DNA from: Clavelina lepadiformis
Taxonomy: Eukaryota > Chordata > Ascidiacea > Aplousobranchia > Clavelinidae
DNA length: 64,000 nucleotides
NCBI RefSeq assembly: GCF_947623445.1
Contig: NC_135242.1
Span: 3,658,001 to 3,722,000 of the forward strand
Direction of reading: 5' to 3'
A program made the position numbers and the translations under genes. The notes below the pieces were generated by a model, which saw nothing but the letters and a program-made list of their open reading frames with translations, was not told the DNA's origin and made no database searches. Shown here one piece after another: positions 1 through 11,900 of the stretch (the first letter of the stretch is position 1; every line of letters begins with the position of its first letter).

Positions 1-12
1 TTGTTTTGCCAG

Positions 13-3000
13 AACTGATTATCGTTGTGGAAATGGTGACAATGCATCTCTTCTGGGAGTGAAGGATTTAGATGTTGTGGTTTTGACTCCAAAACTTTTG
101 TTAAATGAACTGAATGTAAGTTTAAGGTTATTGAAATCATAGTTTTTTTATACAAAAATCCCCTATTGCATGATGGAAGAATTAGAGAAAAGGAGATTTT
201 AACACAGAGTGTCTCATTTTACAGAGTGATGACAAACAGAAATTTGTTTATAAACTCAATGAGTTTGGAATGTTGATATATGATGAATGTCATCACTGTA
301 GAGGTGGCCACCCTTACAATAACTTAATGAGGAAATATTTTGGACTTCAAAATGATTTAGACAAGCTACCTCAAGTACAGATAAACAGTTTCTGTTGCAT
401 TGATCTATTTACATTTGTTTTGCTAACTTTTATGACCGTGCATACCTATTTATAATAGTGAGAACTTCCAATGGCTGAATGACAACAATAAGTCATAAGT
501 TTTTTGTTGCAACATTTAAGTTACACTGAAACATTAGTCTCTGAATGGTCATTTTTACTTTGATAAGCTTTGAGATGCTTGCAATAAAATTGTCATACAA
601 TTTTTATTACTTTACCATTAATTGTGCAAAGCCAAAATATGATGCTAAGCTTTGTTTTGGCAAAGCCCTTGGAGTTTAAAACAAACAAGGTGGCAAAAAT
701 TGAATCGTGTTACATGTTGGTAGGTTAGCATGGCCACTAAATCCACATCATACTTAAATAACTTTATTAACTAAATGCTACTATTTAAGATAACAGGTAT
801 TTATGGAGAATTTTGTTCAACTTTTTAAAAATAAAACAGGTTATTGGCCTGACTGCTACTCTGGGTATTGGAAAGGCAAAAACTAAGGATGCAGCCTTGC
901 TAGAAATGAAGCAGTTGTGTGCTAATCTTAATTCAGTTGCTGGTGTTGTGACTGTTCGTGACTCACAGAATAAGAAAGAAATGGAGAAACACATTGCAAA
1001 TCCAGATGAAAGTAACTTAAACTTTTTTCTGATGATAACCTTTTTATTTTGGAAAAAAAATTGAAGAAAGATTCTGTTTTTAGCTTTTACCCCTTTTTTA
1101 TTTGTGGAAATTACATAATTGTGAATTTTGAGGTCAAAATTGTATTTTTCAGGCCGATTACCAATGAATATGGAAAGGGGTGATCCTTTTTTTAAAGAAG
1201 TCACAGCTTTGATGAAAAACATTGAACAGGTTATGAAACACTTTGCAGGTTTGTTTTTATTTTAGCTTTCCATGTTTGTATTGTTTAGCTCAGTGGTTCT
1301 CAAAATTCTAGGGGACTTGCAAGGTGTTGCCTGAGATGGCGCCAAAAATGAACAAAATTCGTATTCATTAGAACATAAATCTAATCAACTGATTTAATTT
1401 TTGTCAAGATTAAGCTTTCTCTAACATACACTTTGCACTTCAAATCGCACGTACCATGATTTGTAAGAAAATATTTTTTTTGTTTGTTACATAATAAAAT
1501 TACTGCAAATCATATTGACCGGGATGTTGTCACGCTTATTTTGTAACAGTGACAATTTTCTTGAAAACCTTTACAAAAGTGATTTCTCATATGTCTGGTT
1601 TCCACATATAAGTTACGGTAAAGCAATAGGTATTTAGTAAAAGTACTGTACAGTATTGGAAAGATTTATTACCGGTATTTTTCCTCAGCAGAAGCAGGTA
1701 GAAGTACAAAAATAAACTCCACCCATTGTTTTATTGTGCACTGAACGTGAGTTAATACAAATGCTCAGTCATTTAAAATACATGCAAATTTAGGGTCGAC
1801 TAATGCGCCATGAATGTGTATATGGTTTCAAAGGCACCGCTGGTTCAGCTAACCAACAAATATTCGTTATGACAACAATCAGGAGCAAACATGGTCGATG
1901 CCTTGCTTGACGACATTAGTTTACGAGCCATAAAAACGTTATAATTACTTACCGTACATTACAAAGTATTGCAAATTAGTGAGTAAACGTTATAAACTCC
2001 AACAAGTAGTAAAATTAGATCACGTTTTTCTTAGAAGAGCCAATATCACAAGCTCCAGACTATAAACATGATGATTTCGACAAAAATATGTTTAAGCGAT
2101 GGTGTGTGGAGACTAAGAATGAACTCACACTGTCTGAATCCAGTCATTCCCGTGATGCTCGTTCTTGTATCGAATACCTAGAAGTGAGTCGGAGCTAAAG
2201 TACTGCTGATCTTTTGGCAGAACCATTTAAAAATAAAATTCGTTCAGTTGCTTTTTATTGTGCTGTGTATTGTGCTGCACTGGCTAAATTCATTCTTTGC
2301 CTTGTCTTTCCTACAAAGCTAACATAAAATTTTAATGTTAATATTTTACTGTATGTAATGTTTAACGTGATATGTAAGGTAATTTGTGATACAGGTACAT
2401 TGTACATGCTTGTTTAACAATAGTTAACTACGTAGTTGTTAATATGATTTTCTAACCTAAACATAAAGTTTTGCTTTGCAAAGGTTTGTGGTGATGCGTT
2501 GGACGTTTACTACATATGCCGGCCAGAAGCTGCTTTAAAAACGTTTATGGGTGAGACTTTGGATACTCAAAAACAGGACACACCAATAGAAACATTCCTG
2601 TTCCAACATCACTCAGGTTTATTTTGCAGTCTTTACACTGACGTAGCATTTATTGCAGATGTGAAACAAATTTTATCTGAAAAATTTAAAAATCTATTGG
2701 TTATACATTTACGGTAGTTTGTATCTTGAAAAGACATATTTATTTTCAGAATTTTTAAAAAATTTTTATGAAATCCTTTGTTAGTTAACTGCCTTTTTCT
2801 GATTATGATATAATTAATGATATTTTTGTGAGGTTTTCTAAAGCATCCTGTCTACCATAATTGTTGCACTATGGTGACCAGTTACAGATATGTTATCTGT
2901 AGAGTTTTGCAGATGCAATGGATAAGTTAAAGAAACTTTGTGATGATCCTCGCTGTGCAAACCCAAACCTTGCCAAGATAAAGAACTGCATTTTGAAGAA

Positions 3001-5050
3001 ATTTGCTGAAGTTCCAAATTCACGCATCATGCTAATGACACAAATGAAGATATATGCCTATGCTCTGAAGGTATGTTTGAGACATGTTCTTCAAATATAC
3101 TTTATGCATGTACCATTTTACAAATTTTTTGTGAATCTCATTTGTTGTGGTATTTTGTTGTGTATAACTTACTGTACAGTGGTAGCTAATGCAGTTAATT
3201 ATTATCTATTCTAGAGTACTTTGGATATCTATAGTTTACCTGCAAGCAATATGATTTATGCTCCTATTATGGTTATAAATTAATAAAGTGTATACGATAC
3301 TTAGGATTGGATGAATGAAGATGATAAGTTAAAAGTATTTCAGCCAGAAGTTTTCACTGGTAAACAACCTTCCAGAGATATAAGAGGCAAGTTCAAGTTC
3401 ACTAACACAAGAGTGAATCATACTGTTATTGTTCAAAAACTATAACAAAATGTTTTGTGATAATATTGTTTTTTACAGGTCTTACACCCCAAGCACAGCA
3501 GGCAATAATGAAGTCATTTAGATCTGGACAACATAAAATCTTGATAAGCACACCACATGCTGCAGGGGAAGGGATTGATGTTGCTGATTGTAATTTGGTG
3601 ATAAATTACAACTTCTTGCAAAATGAAAGTTTAACAGTGCAAATCAAAGGTATCATAACAACATCAAAAACTTTGCTAGGGTTGCATTCTTACATACCAG
3701 ATACAAAACTATCAAAGTTAATACGAAATAAATATTCACATTGTCTGTAATGCAGTCTTATACGCATTCTGTGCCATATGTTTTAGTGTTTCCTGTTTGT
3801 TATTTGTTTGTGGAAAATATCCAGACTAGTTATTGTTATTTCAACTCTACAGGTCGAGTTCGAAAACGTGGTGGTGAAATGGTCCACATTTCATCCGACC
3901 GAGTTGAGCGAAGAGATCGACTAAATTTTTATAAAACTCATTTGATGAATGAATGCACGGACATGTTGGCGAATTTCGTCCAGGAAAACCAGGCTTCTTA
4001 TAGGGAAGAAGTTAGTTACATTCCTTGATGGAGCTTGAAAGTGATTTGTCAGAAAAGGAAGTTAAAGACCTTTTTTGGATTGATTTGTTATGCTTTTGTT
4101 AATTGGTTTTTGATTTCTGAGATACATATTGGTGCTTACAAAACTTTACAACTTAGTGAAATAGAATTTTATTTAGGGCCTTGCAAAAATAATTATTTTT
4201 CGTAATTTTCCTAAACAAAGACACAATGCAAAGTTTTTTGTGATGTTTAGCTCATAAGTTTAAATAAACTGGACATGAAGCAATTTCAACTGGAAGTTCT
4301 CAAAAAACTGAAGGAAGCTCAAGTACAAAAAAGAAATGATGAATTTCTATTGCAATGTGCAAAGTGTAAAGAATTTGCTTGTTCCTCCTATGACCTTGGG
4401 TAGGCTATGTTTAAAATATTTATGATAGATATCACTTTAGCGAGAAAATGTCAGTAGCTTATACTAAGACATGTCCCATTTTATACAAAAAAGAAACGAA
4501 TTGTGGGTTTCCTTACAAAGAAAAGGTTTGTTATCATTATCAGGCACCTTCCGGGCAAATGTGTCTACTTTATTATTTAGATTCAGAATCAGACTCTCGT
4601 TTTATACCCTGCTAAATGCCGGAGAACTTTGCGGCAAAACATCCAACAAAGTTACTTTTGTTGCATATTTTCGTTTTGTAACACACTTCCTTCACTTGTT
4701 TATTATGTGCATTGAACAGGCTTGTGGACAACCAGCATCGCATCAACATCACGCCGGAATTTAGACAGAAATACGAGATAAAAGAGCATCCAAGAAAAGA
4801 TAAACGTTTGATGGGTCACGACTGGAGAAAAATAAGCAAAGTTGTCTGCAAGAAATGTGGGCATGAGTGGGGCATAGAAGCTCAGTATAAGGGAGCATTT
4901 ATCCTGCCGTTGATCAAAATTGAAGGATTTAGAATAACTGAAAAGGCCACTAAACGCCCATATGTTGTAAGAAGATGGAAAAATGCACCTTTTGTGCCAC
5001 AGGAAATAGATATTAGTGTCGTATTAAGACAATTAGTTGATGATGAATAA
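13..5050 (+). CDS. RIG-I-like receptor helicase, 3' part (12 exons, 5' end outside window)
   Basis: Cytosolic viral-RNA sensor of the RIG-I/MDA5/LGP2 family; the window starts inside the first helicase domain. Exons inferred: 13-115, 225-374, 840-1011, 1153-1249, 2035-2183, 2484-2616, 2913-3070, 3305-3386, 3479-3649, 3853-4010, 4251-4399, 4720-5050; every junction keeps phase. Visible helicase motifs in order: VVVLTPKLLL (Ib region), LIYDECHHCRG (motif II, DECH), GLTATLG (III), ISTPHAAGEGIDV (V) and QIKGRVRKRG (VI). After these comes the C-terminal RNA-binding domain, with zinc ligands in CAKC (exon 11) and CKKC (exon 12), ending VDDE and a stop. The intron after 3386 has a GC donor. Whether CARDs precede the helicase cannot be seen, so RIG-I, MDA5 and LGP2 types cannot be told apart. 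Family assignment is firm; individual splice sites are predictions. Confidence 0.93.
1291..1842. mobile_element. non-autonomous hAT-type element in a receptor-gene intron
   Basis: Begins CAGTGGTTCTCAAA, a typical hAT end, and closes with a diverged inverted copy (TTTCAAAGGCACCGCTG). Flanks are GTTTAGCT (1283-1290) and GTTCAGCT (1843-1850), a 7-of-8 match to an 8-bp target duplication. No ORF inside. It lies within the 785-bp intron between receptor exons 4 and 5 and accounts for most of that intron. Confidence 0.6.
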
Positions 5051-6259
5051 CTCTATATAAACTTGGTCTTGCTTATCATGGGTATGAGGAAATTCTTTTT
5101 TTTCAGTTACTTAAGCTTTATCTTTACTGCACTGATCTGCAAGCTTACATTTTTTCTGCTTGTAACAGCGTTCTTCAATTTCACCTACATTAACTTTGCT
5201 TTTATTCCAATCACATGAATAATAGCCTACTTTTTACACATTTCCTATATGCAGAATTGTTATCGATTTCGTTTTAACTTGCTTTTCTTTGAGTTTCAAC
5301 AAAATTGCTGATTCATTTATTAAAGTTACAATGAACGACACAATATTTAAAATTTGAATTATGCTATAGGCCTACATACAAGTTTCTTAAAATCCAACAT
5401 GTAAAGATTAAGAAGTTATTTATGATATTTGAAATGGGTTTTACAAACAATTTTCACAATTTTAGTTAGCACTCTGCATTATTGAATGCCAGGTAGGAAA
5501 GTTTGCAGATGTTTCACTTCACTTTCCTTGCGGTCGCATCTGAACGTTTTGAAGTAAAAATGCGCTAAAAAGGACGAATGAGATCACAGCCAAACGTGTT
5601 TATTTTGCAACATAAATAAATGAACCATCGTCCGCGCATCTGATAAAACTCAACACGTGTATTATGTTCAAAACCTTCCAATGTCAAATCAATTGCATGT
5701 ACTTGTTTACTGTGAACTTAAATTTGATACTGTTTTGTTCTGAGCGGTTTGCTTTCTAAACTGTTTATTGGATCAGTGACTTCCAGGTGTGCGCACGCTA
5801 GTGTGCAGCAAATAAACAGATTTTACGTTGAATTTGTTTTCAAAATCTTTGGAGTCTTAAATCTAAATTAATCAAATTAAATCTAAATTTAAATCTTCTC
5901 CTTCTGAAAATTGTAACCAATTGAGGAAAAACGTTATGATCTCACTTCTTTGCAGACGTTTTGGGTTAAACTCAACCCGTTGTCAACTTCACTCCTGTAG
6001 ATCTATAACCATCATTAGCGATACCTCCTTCGTAACGTTCCAAAACACCACAAAAATGCTGCTTGTAACACGCAATTTTTTTATAAGCATTGTTATATTT
6101 ACCTATATACGCACGCTACAAGTCAAAAGCTCCTACACTTAACAGTTACATTATCTGTGTTTCCCAATTCTTCTTACTTGAGGACACCTAGCTATGAAAA
6201 TTTCTTTTTGTGGGTTTCAATTTCAAACTTGTTACTTAATAGGCTTTTATGATGAATTA
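5051..6259. other. receptor 3' flank and intergenic DNA
   Basis: AT-rich sequence after the receptor stop codon. No convincing exon, RNA gene or repeat seen on either strand; the short open frames (for example 5921-6142) lack codon structure or similarity. The 3' UTR presumably occupies the first few hundred bases. Confidence 0.5.
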
Positions 6260-8671
6260 CACTGGTCAACACACATTTTGGTGCCAAGAAAGTTTCAACG
6301 GTTTTAGGGTATTTTTATGTCGCTGAATCCAAAAATGGCATTAGTTTTTCCGAATTGGCTCTAGTTTTTGAGATATTCCATGTTTTTGTTTCAAAAAGTG
6401 CTAAAAATACGCAAATTTTGACATAGGTAAAATTCTCTTTATACTACAACTTCGATGAGTCTACATCTGTCTTTTCAATCATGTGCATACAGTATTCATC
6501 TATTTCTGATGCGATATTGTTAAAGACGCAATCGTTAACACAGAGAGCCTTCTTTACGCGAATCATGTTTCATGTGAAAATCAAGCAAAAATTATAAAAC
6601 TTAGGCGATGTTAGCAGTAAACAACAGATTTTTGTAACGCAAAAACAGGCGACGTCAAAGCACAAACACTACTTTTAGTAACGCTCAAAGTACATTTAGT
6701 AAGCTGTCAAAGCACGCTAATCAATCATATATCGGTACTGTAATACAAAAAAATTAGTCGATGCTTGTAAATTTTCTTTTGTACGACTTTCTGGAATGTG
6801 ATGCAGCCAAGCAGTCACGTTGGAGACTCCAACAGTAGTCGGCCATCATATGGGCATCCCACCTGCCCTGATACCTCTCTTCTATGACCTTAATGTCCTG
6901 GTGGAACCTTTCTCCCTGCTCTTCACTTAGATCACCAAGGTTTGCAGGAAAACGATCTAAGTGGCTGAAGAGATAGTGAACCTTGATACTCATCTTCACA
7001 CCCAAATCTTTCAACTTGGAAAGCATATCTTCCACCTATTCTTGGTAATTTTCAGCTTTTCGGTTACCAAGAAAGTTCTGTGTGACTAAAACAAACGATT
7101 GCCAAGCAGCAGACTCTGTGTCTGTCATGGACTGCACAAAACACACATCCTTTATGAGTTTGCGGATCTGAGGGCCATCAAAAATACCTGCTTTAAGCTT
7201 TTCGATGGTCAAAGCAGGAAATGTTCTGCAAATATAGTTGAAGCAATCCCCAGTTGCAGGCAAGGCTTTCACAAATTGCTTCATCAAACCAAGTTTTATG
7301 TGCAGCGGTGGAATGATGATCTTCTCTCTAGCAACTAAAGGTTCATTTATGATGTTACCTTCACCTACTCTCATGGAATCTCTAAGTGGCCACCCTTTCT
7401 TCACCCAGTGATCAGTGCGCGCTCGGCTATCCCACAAGCAGATAAAACATGGGTATTTTGTATATCCGCTTTGCTGGCCAAGCAAAAAATTTACCATCTT
7501 CAAGTCTACACAGATTTACCATTGGTGAGAGTCATAATCCAGTTTCTGTAATACCGTTTTAATGTTGTTGACTCTTCTTTTAGTTTTGTTGAGTGGCCAA
7601 TTGGGAGAGATGCATATCTGTTACCATTATGTAGCAATACACATTTCAAACTCCTTTTCGAACTGTCTATGAATAAGCGCCACTCTTGAGGTCTATATTG
7701 TGGCACTCCCATTTTCAGCAGAAGCCCTTCGATGTCTTTGCAGTAAACAAGGTCATCTTGTTGGCTAAAATACGGAAGTAATTCTTTCTCTCTTGTATGG
7801 TAGAATGTTATTGAAGCTCCGGTTCCAAGGCAGTTTTTGTCTTTGAGTCAGGATGCCAAAATTTCTGCTGCTTCTTTGGATAAGTTGAGATCCCTGATAA
7901 GATCGCTCAGCTCCTCCTGCTTGAATGGCTCTGGAATGAATGGACTGCTTTCGAACACACTTCCACTGCTCTCACTTGCAGAGCATATATATACTGAACG
8001 AAAATGTGACAGGTTGTCAATTCAGTCACAGGAAAATGCATCCTCCCAGTGACAAGGCCTAAGCATATTGTCAAACTTCCACTAATGAACTCAATTCTCA
8101 CTTGAATTACAAAAAACCTCCACGTTTTCCAAACTTACTTATGTGAGCAATAGCTTGAACTTGACTCGTGGTATTCCTTTCTCTGGCTACAGAACTATTA
8201 AATTCTGATTACAACATCTTTAGTCTACAACAATATAGCTATAAAATGAGATATTGATATGATGTGATAACTGAAGGGAGTACTCTACACTGTACATGTG
8301 GTGAACAATACAAAGAAACTGTAGCTTATCAGAATGATGCCGAAAATGGAGTGTTTTCAATGCCTTGTTTCTGAAGTAATGGGATGCTACAATAACAAAT
8401 AGACATAGTGGAGTATCTGGTCCAAAATAAGTAATGCATACTGCCTAAGAGACATTTCCAATATGCATTTTACTGATGCTTGTGTTCACAATTGGCAGAT
8501 ACTAAAGTTAACGATTTTTCTCTGGTCAAAAATAAAAAACATCGATATCTCAAAAACTAGAGCCAATTCAAAGAAACGAATGTTATTTTCGGACTCAGCA
8601 GCCCAAAATTACCCAGAAACCATCAAAATATCTTTGGCACTCAAAAAAAATGTTTTTTTTGTTGGCCAGTG
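6260..8671 (-). mobile_element. 2.4 kb DNA transposon with ~130-bp terminal inverted repeats
   Basis: The left end (from 6260, CACTGGTCAACA) and the right end (to 8671, reading TTGGCCAGTG) are inverted copies of each other for roughly 130-140 bp. The shared core GAATTGGCTCTAGTTTTTGA lies near 6353 and, inverted, near 8552. Flanks are TTA at 6257-6259 and TTA at 8672-8674, consistent with a 3-bp target duplication. Termini beginning CACTG with a 3-bp duplication recall CACTA/EnSpm, while TTA duplications also occur in PIF/Harbinger; the superfamily is not settled. The inside carries the decayed ORF listed separately. Confidence 0.8.
6754..8010 (-). pseudogene. decayed transposon-encoded protein (widespread animal repeat family)
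   Basis: Reading leftward there is one near-continuous frame, interrupted by stops around 7848-7850, at 7506-7508 and at 7036-7038, with at least one frame change near 7530. Recognisable blocks are ILAS/LKDKN, EWRLFIDSSKRSLKCVLLHN, FLLGQQSGYTKYPCFICLWD, IPPLHIKLGLMKQFVKAL, KLKAGIFDGPQIRKL, DLSEEQGERFHQDIK and RYQGRWDAHMMADYCWSL. I recognise this as a protein family found in many copies in diverse animal genomes, usually annotated only as uncharacterised. It does not show a DDE transposase signature I can identify. The copy is inactive because of its stops and is the sole cargo of the surrounding inverted-repeat element. A C-x2-C pair is visible in PCFIC. The exact start is unknown. Confidence 0.8.
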
Positions 8672-8674
8672 TTA

Positions 8675-8989
8675 TAGTACATCTCAAGGACCCCGGGCTC
8701 TGAACCACTGGTATGGAAATATATGTGTATATATTATTATTATGGGTATCATTATATACTGGTATATATCATTATAACAAACTTTTTAGAAAGCATTATT
8801 ATTTCCTGATCGAAAGCTCCCTTGTAACTGTCAACTAAAACGTAAAAAGCGACGTCCTCGATAATATTAAAGGACTAGTTCACTAGTATATAATAAAGGC
8901 CACTAGTACATAATAATAAAGCAAATACATAGGCCTACGTATACTGTATACAATGTTTCTACGATGCGGCAATTTAACTTGGTGCAGGA
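8675..8989. other. flank between transposon and transglutaminase stop
   Basis: Low-complexity AT-rich DNA with short repeats of CACTAGTA/ATAATAAAG (about 8880-8925). The sequence CTGAACCACTGG near 8700 looks like one end of an hAT-type element, but no partner end was found. Contains the expected transglutaminase 3' UTR. Confidence 0.4.
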
Positions 8990-11900
8990 TCATCCAACCA
9001 CCGTGACATCCTTCTCAGTTTTTATGTTCATGATTTCCACTGCATCAAAATCAACCATCAAGGTCAAAGCGCCGCTTCTGTATACATAAATCTCGGCGGT
9101 ATGTGTGTAAGCACCTTTGGGGGGTATGGGGTCCCTGGAAGAAACATCGCAATCGTTTGAATAAATGAATGCGGCAGCAGAGTCATAGTCACTAGAGTGA
9201 ATGACTTGACCTGACTTTGGTCGTATTCTTTGAAAATACATCAACGACTTTAAACGAGTTAACAATAAAATGACTGGTCCTGACATTATGTTTTATGGCT
9301 TCGATCAGAAGCATTCATTTATCTGTATAATTAACCGTACGAAGGCTACAGTTTAGTCTAAAGACTGTATCAATGATCTTTAAAACGTAATATATTTCAT
9401 GTACAGCCATGAAGTAACTTTTGTAACAATTAGGAACGTTTCATGTTAACAGAAAGTCAGGTTTTTATATTTATATGATTGTAAGAACTTGGTACCAGGT
9501 ATTACCGGGTCCGACTAAATTTGATTGTTAGAAGAAAGTCAAGCGAGTTTATCCGCGGCACAAGCCACTAAATTTAAAGTAAATCCCTTGAAAGTAACTT
9601 TACATTAACACTGCAACGATGAAGTTGCTTCATCTTACTCACTTTATTTTTATGTCGTTTCCTGAGAAGCCTGAGCCGTCCAAGCTGAAAGCAGCGTTCG
9701 TCAAAGGAACGGGAAGAGGGTTTTGGATTGTAATCTTCACGTAATTGTAAGAATTACGCTTGAGTTGGTCCTCGCTCTGTAAAAACCGTTTATGAAGCAT
9801 GAATATAATACGGAGTTGAATGTTTTCGGCGTTAGCTTTCCTTTGTAAAATAACTTGAAGTTTTTTAATATTTTTAACAGGACAGAATATATCCTACCTC
9901 AAGTGTAATACAGTCAGGGCTATCTACTTGGACATCAAACGAATCAACATAGAATTTGTTCGTCTCCTTCACGCGGACCGTAGTCACAACTCGAATCACT
10001 GCGTTGTCCGCCAAGTGGCGCCCATATTCATTAAACGGCAGTTCGATAGTCTGCGTCTCAACTGAATATATGGGAAAAGAAAAACACAAAAAATCAGTGA
10101 AATTAATCATTCAGGAATTCAGAGAATAATATGCAGTTGTAGTCATTTTCCTTCAGTCATTCACCTTGCCCGCCTTTGATGGGCTTTTCGTACTTTACCC
10201 GTTTAAGGAAAGCCTTTCTTTGATCATTATGCAACATTGTTTTCAGCACAATGGACACAGTAGCAGACTTGTCGACGGTTGTGTCATTTTGCACCTGTCA
10301 TAAAGAATTGAATCCGTGGCATGCAGTAGTAGTTTTATGGGGAAACCCGTTAATGATGCCCCGCTTTACATGTTTAGCAGTTTACCTTAACGGCTACTTT
10401 CACCGTCTGTCCGTTTATTACATCACCAACTGGTTCAATGTTGATTTTGATGTCTCCTTCCTTTTCAATTGTATCCAGTTTTTCGTGATACTGAGGCTTC
10501 TTCGCATGAGCGTACGCTCGACTGAATGCCGCTCTTTCTTCCGCGGAACCTTTGCGTTTATAAATATTTTTATGAATATTCAATATTTTTATTTAGTTTA
10601 TGAATATTTAGACATTTTTATGTCCTTACAAATTCGTCTATTGTTGTTTGCTGTATTATTTATTTTAGTATTTTTCTTATCACAAATCCATATCAAATTC
10701 TTACCTTCGAGATGTTTGTAGTGCTTCGTTAGATCTTCCCTTGCATTGCTTCCAACAGCTTTGGTGCTGATGTTTCTGCCAACATGACGTGTTTCCCGCT
10801 TGATGAGCTCTTCAACTTCCTGATCGTTGCCAACTATCCACGTAAGTCGATCAGCATTGACCTAAAATGGCAGCAAGGTATAAGAAAGACGAAATGTTGG
10901 GTTCAGTTTCGACTTGGTTTGTGCGTTTGTCGTTTGCACATGATTCGCAAAGCTCCAACCTCTCCGAAAAGGAAGTTGGTGTCCGAACCGATAAAGATTT
11001 CACCATTCTTGATCGCCTTCACTGGTGCCGGTCCGCATTGATAAATTCCACTGCTTTCTTCTTGTGGAGTCGAATCCACGGCTTGCCAGCCGTCGTATCC
11101 TGCTCAAAACTTTCGGTTAGCTAAATGTTCTGTCTGATCATTATCGATAATAATCAAAAACCTAAACAGACTTAATTCAATAAATGTAACCTTTCGGCAG
11201 ATCAGGTCGTCTGAAGTAGCCTTCGTTCCAGACATGAAAGTTCCAGATCGAATCTCCAACGTCAATGTCGGCTTTTTCGCCGTCTTCGTCGACAAACGTG
11301 TCGATTGTCATGTTAAATTCAACGTCATGGGCAGATTGGAAGTTGGTCACACTGCGCGCAGGAATCCCCAAAGCCCTCAAGACTGCAGCAACACATAAGA
11401 TTAACTTTTCATGCATTGCAACGCGTTGTTTGGATTGAACGAAGTCCCACCCTCTGAAAACTTTTTACCTGTTGTAAGGAGCCCGGAAAATACCCAGCAC
11501 TGCCCGTACTTAACAGGCTCCATGTTTGTTTCGTTCCATTGCTTCAGGATTTTTACACTGCCGTCCCACGTGGTCGGTCGCTTACCGTCTGCGTATTCTC
11601 CGTCCCAGCGACCATACAAGACGCCTTTGTCATCTGAACAGTTGACCTGAAATAAACAACTTTATTTGACATTTCTCGTTTGCAAAACCCAGAAAGCCGT
11701 ACTATACAACGCAGATGTATCCGTCATAATTTCAAGAACTTAACTTATGAGCTGTAGCTATGCTGAGTGGTTTAAACATATCAATAACAGCTTACGTGTA
11801 AAATGAACGGAATATTTTTAAGATTAGCTAAATGCAGAGAAACTGAATGAAGATCCGCTCAGTGTATAAGCCTAGATCTATATTCATTCATTTCATCGTA

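Noticed and set aside
785-1222. 145-codon minus-strand open frame
   Set aside because: It is the antisense of receptor exons 3 and 4 and their intron; no independent evidence.
10251-10721. 156-codon + strand open frame
   Set aside because: Antisense of three transglutaminase exons.
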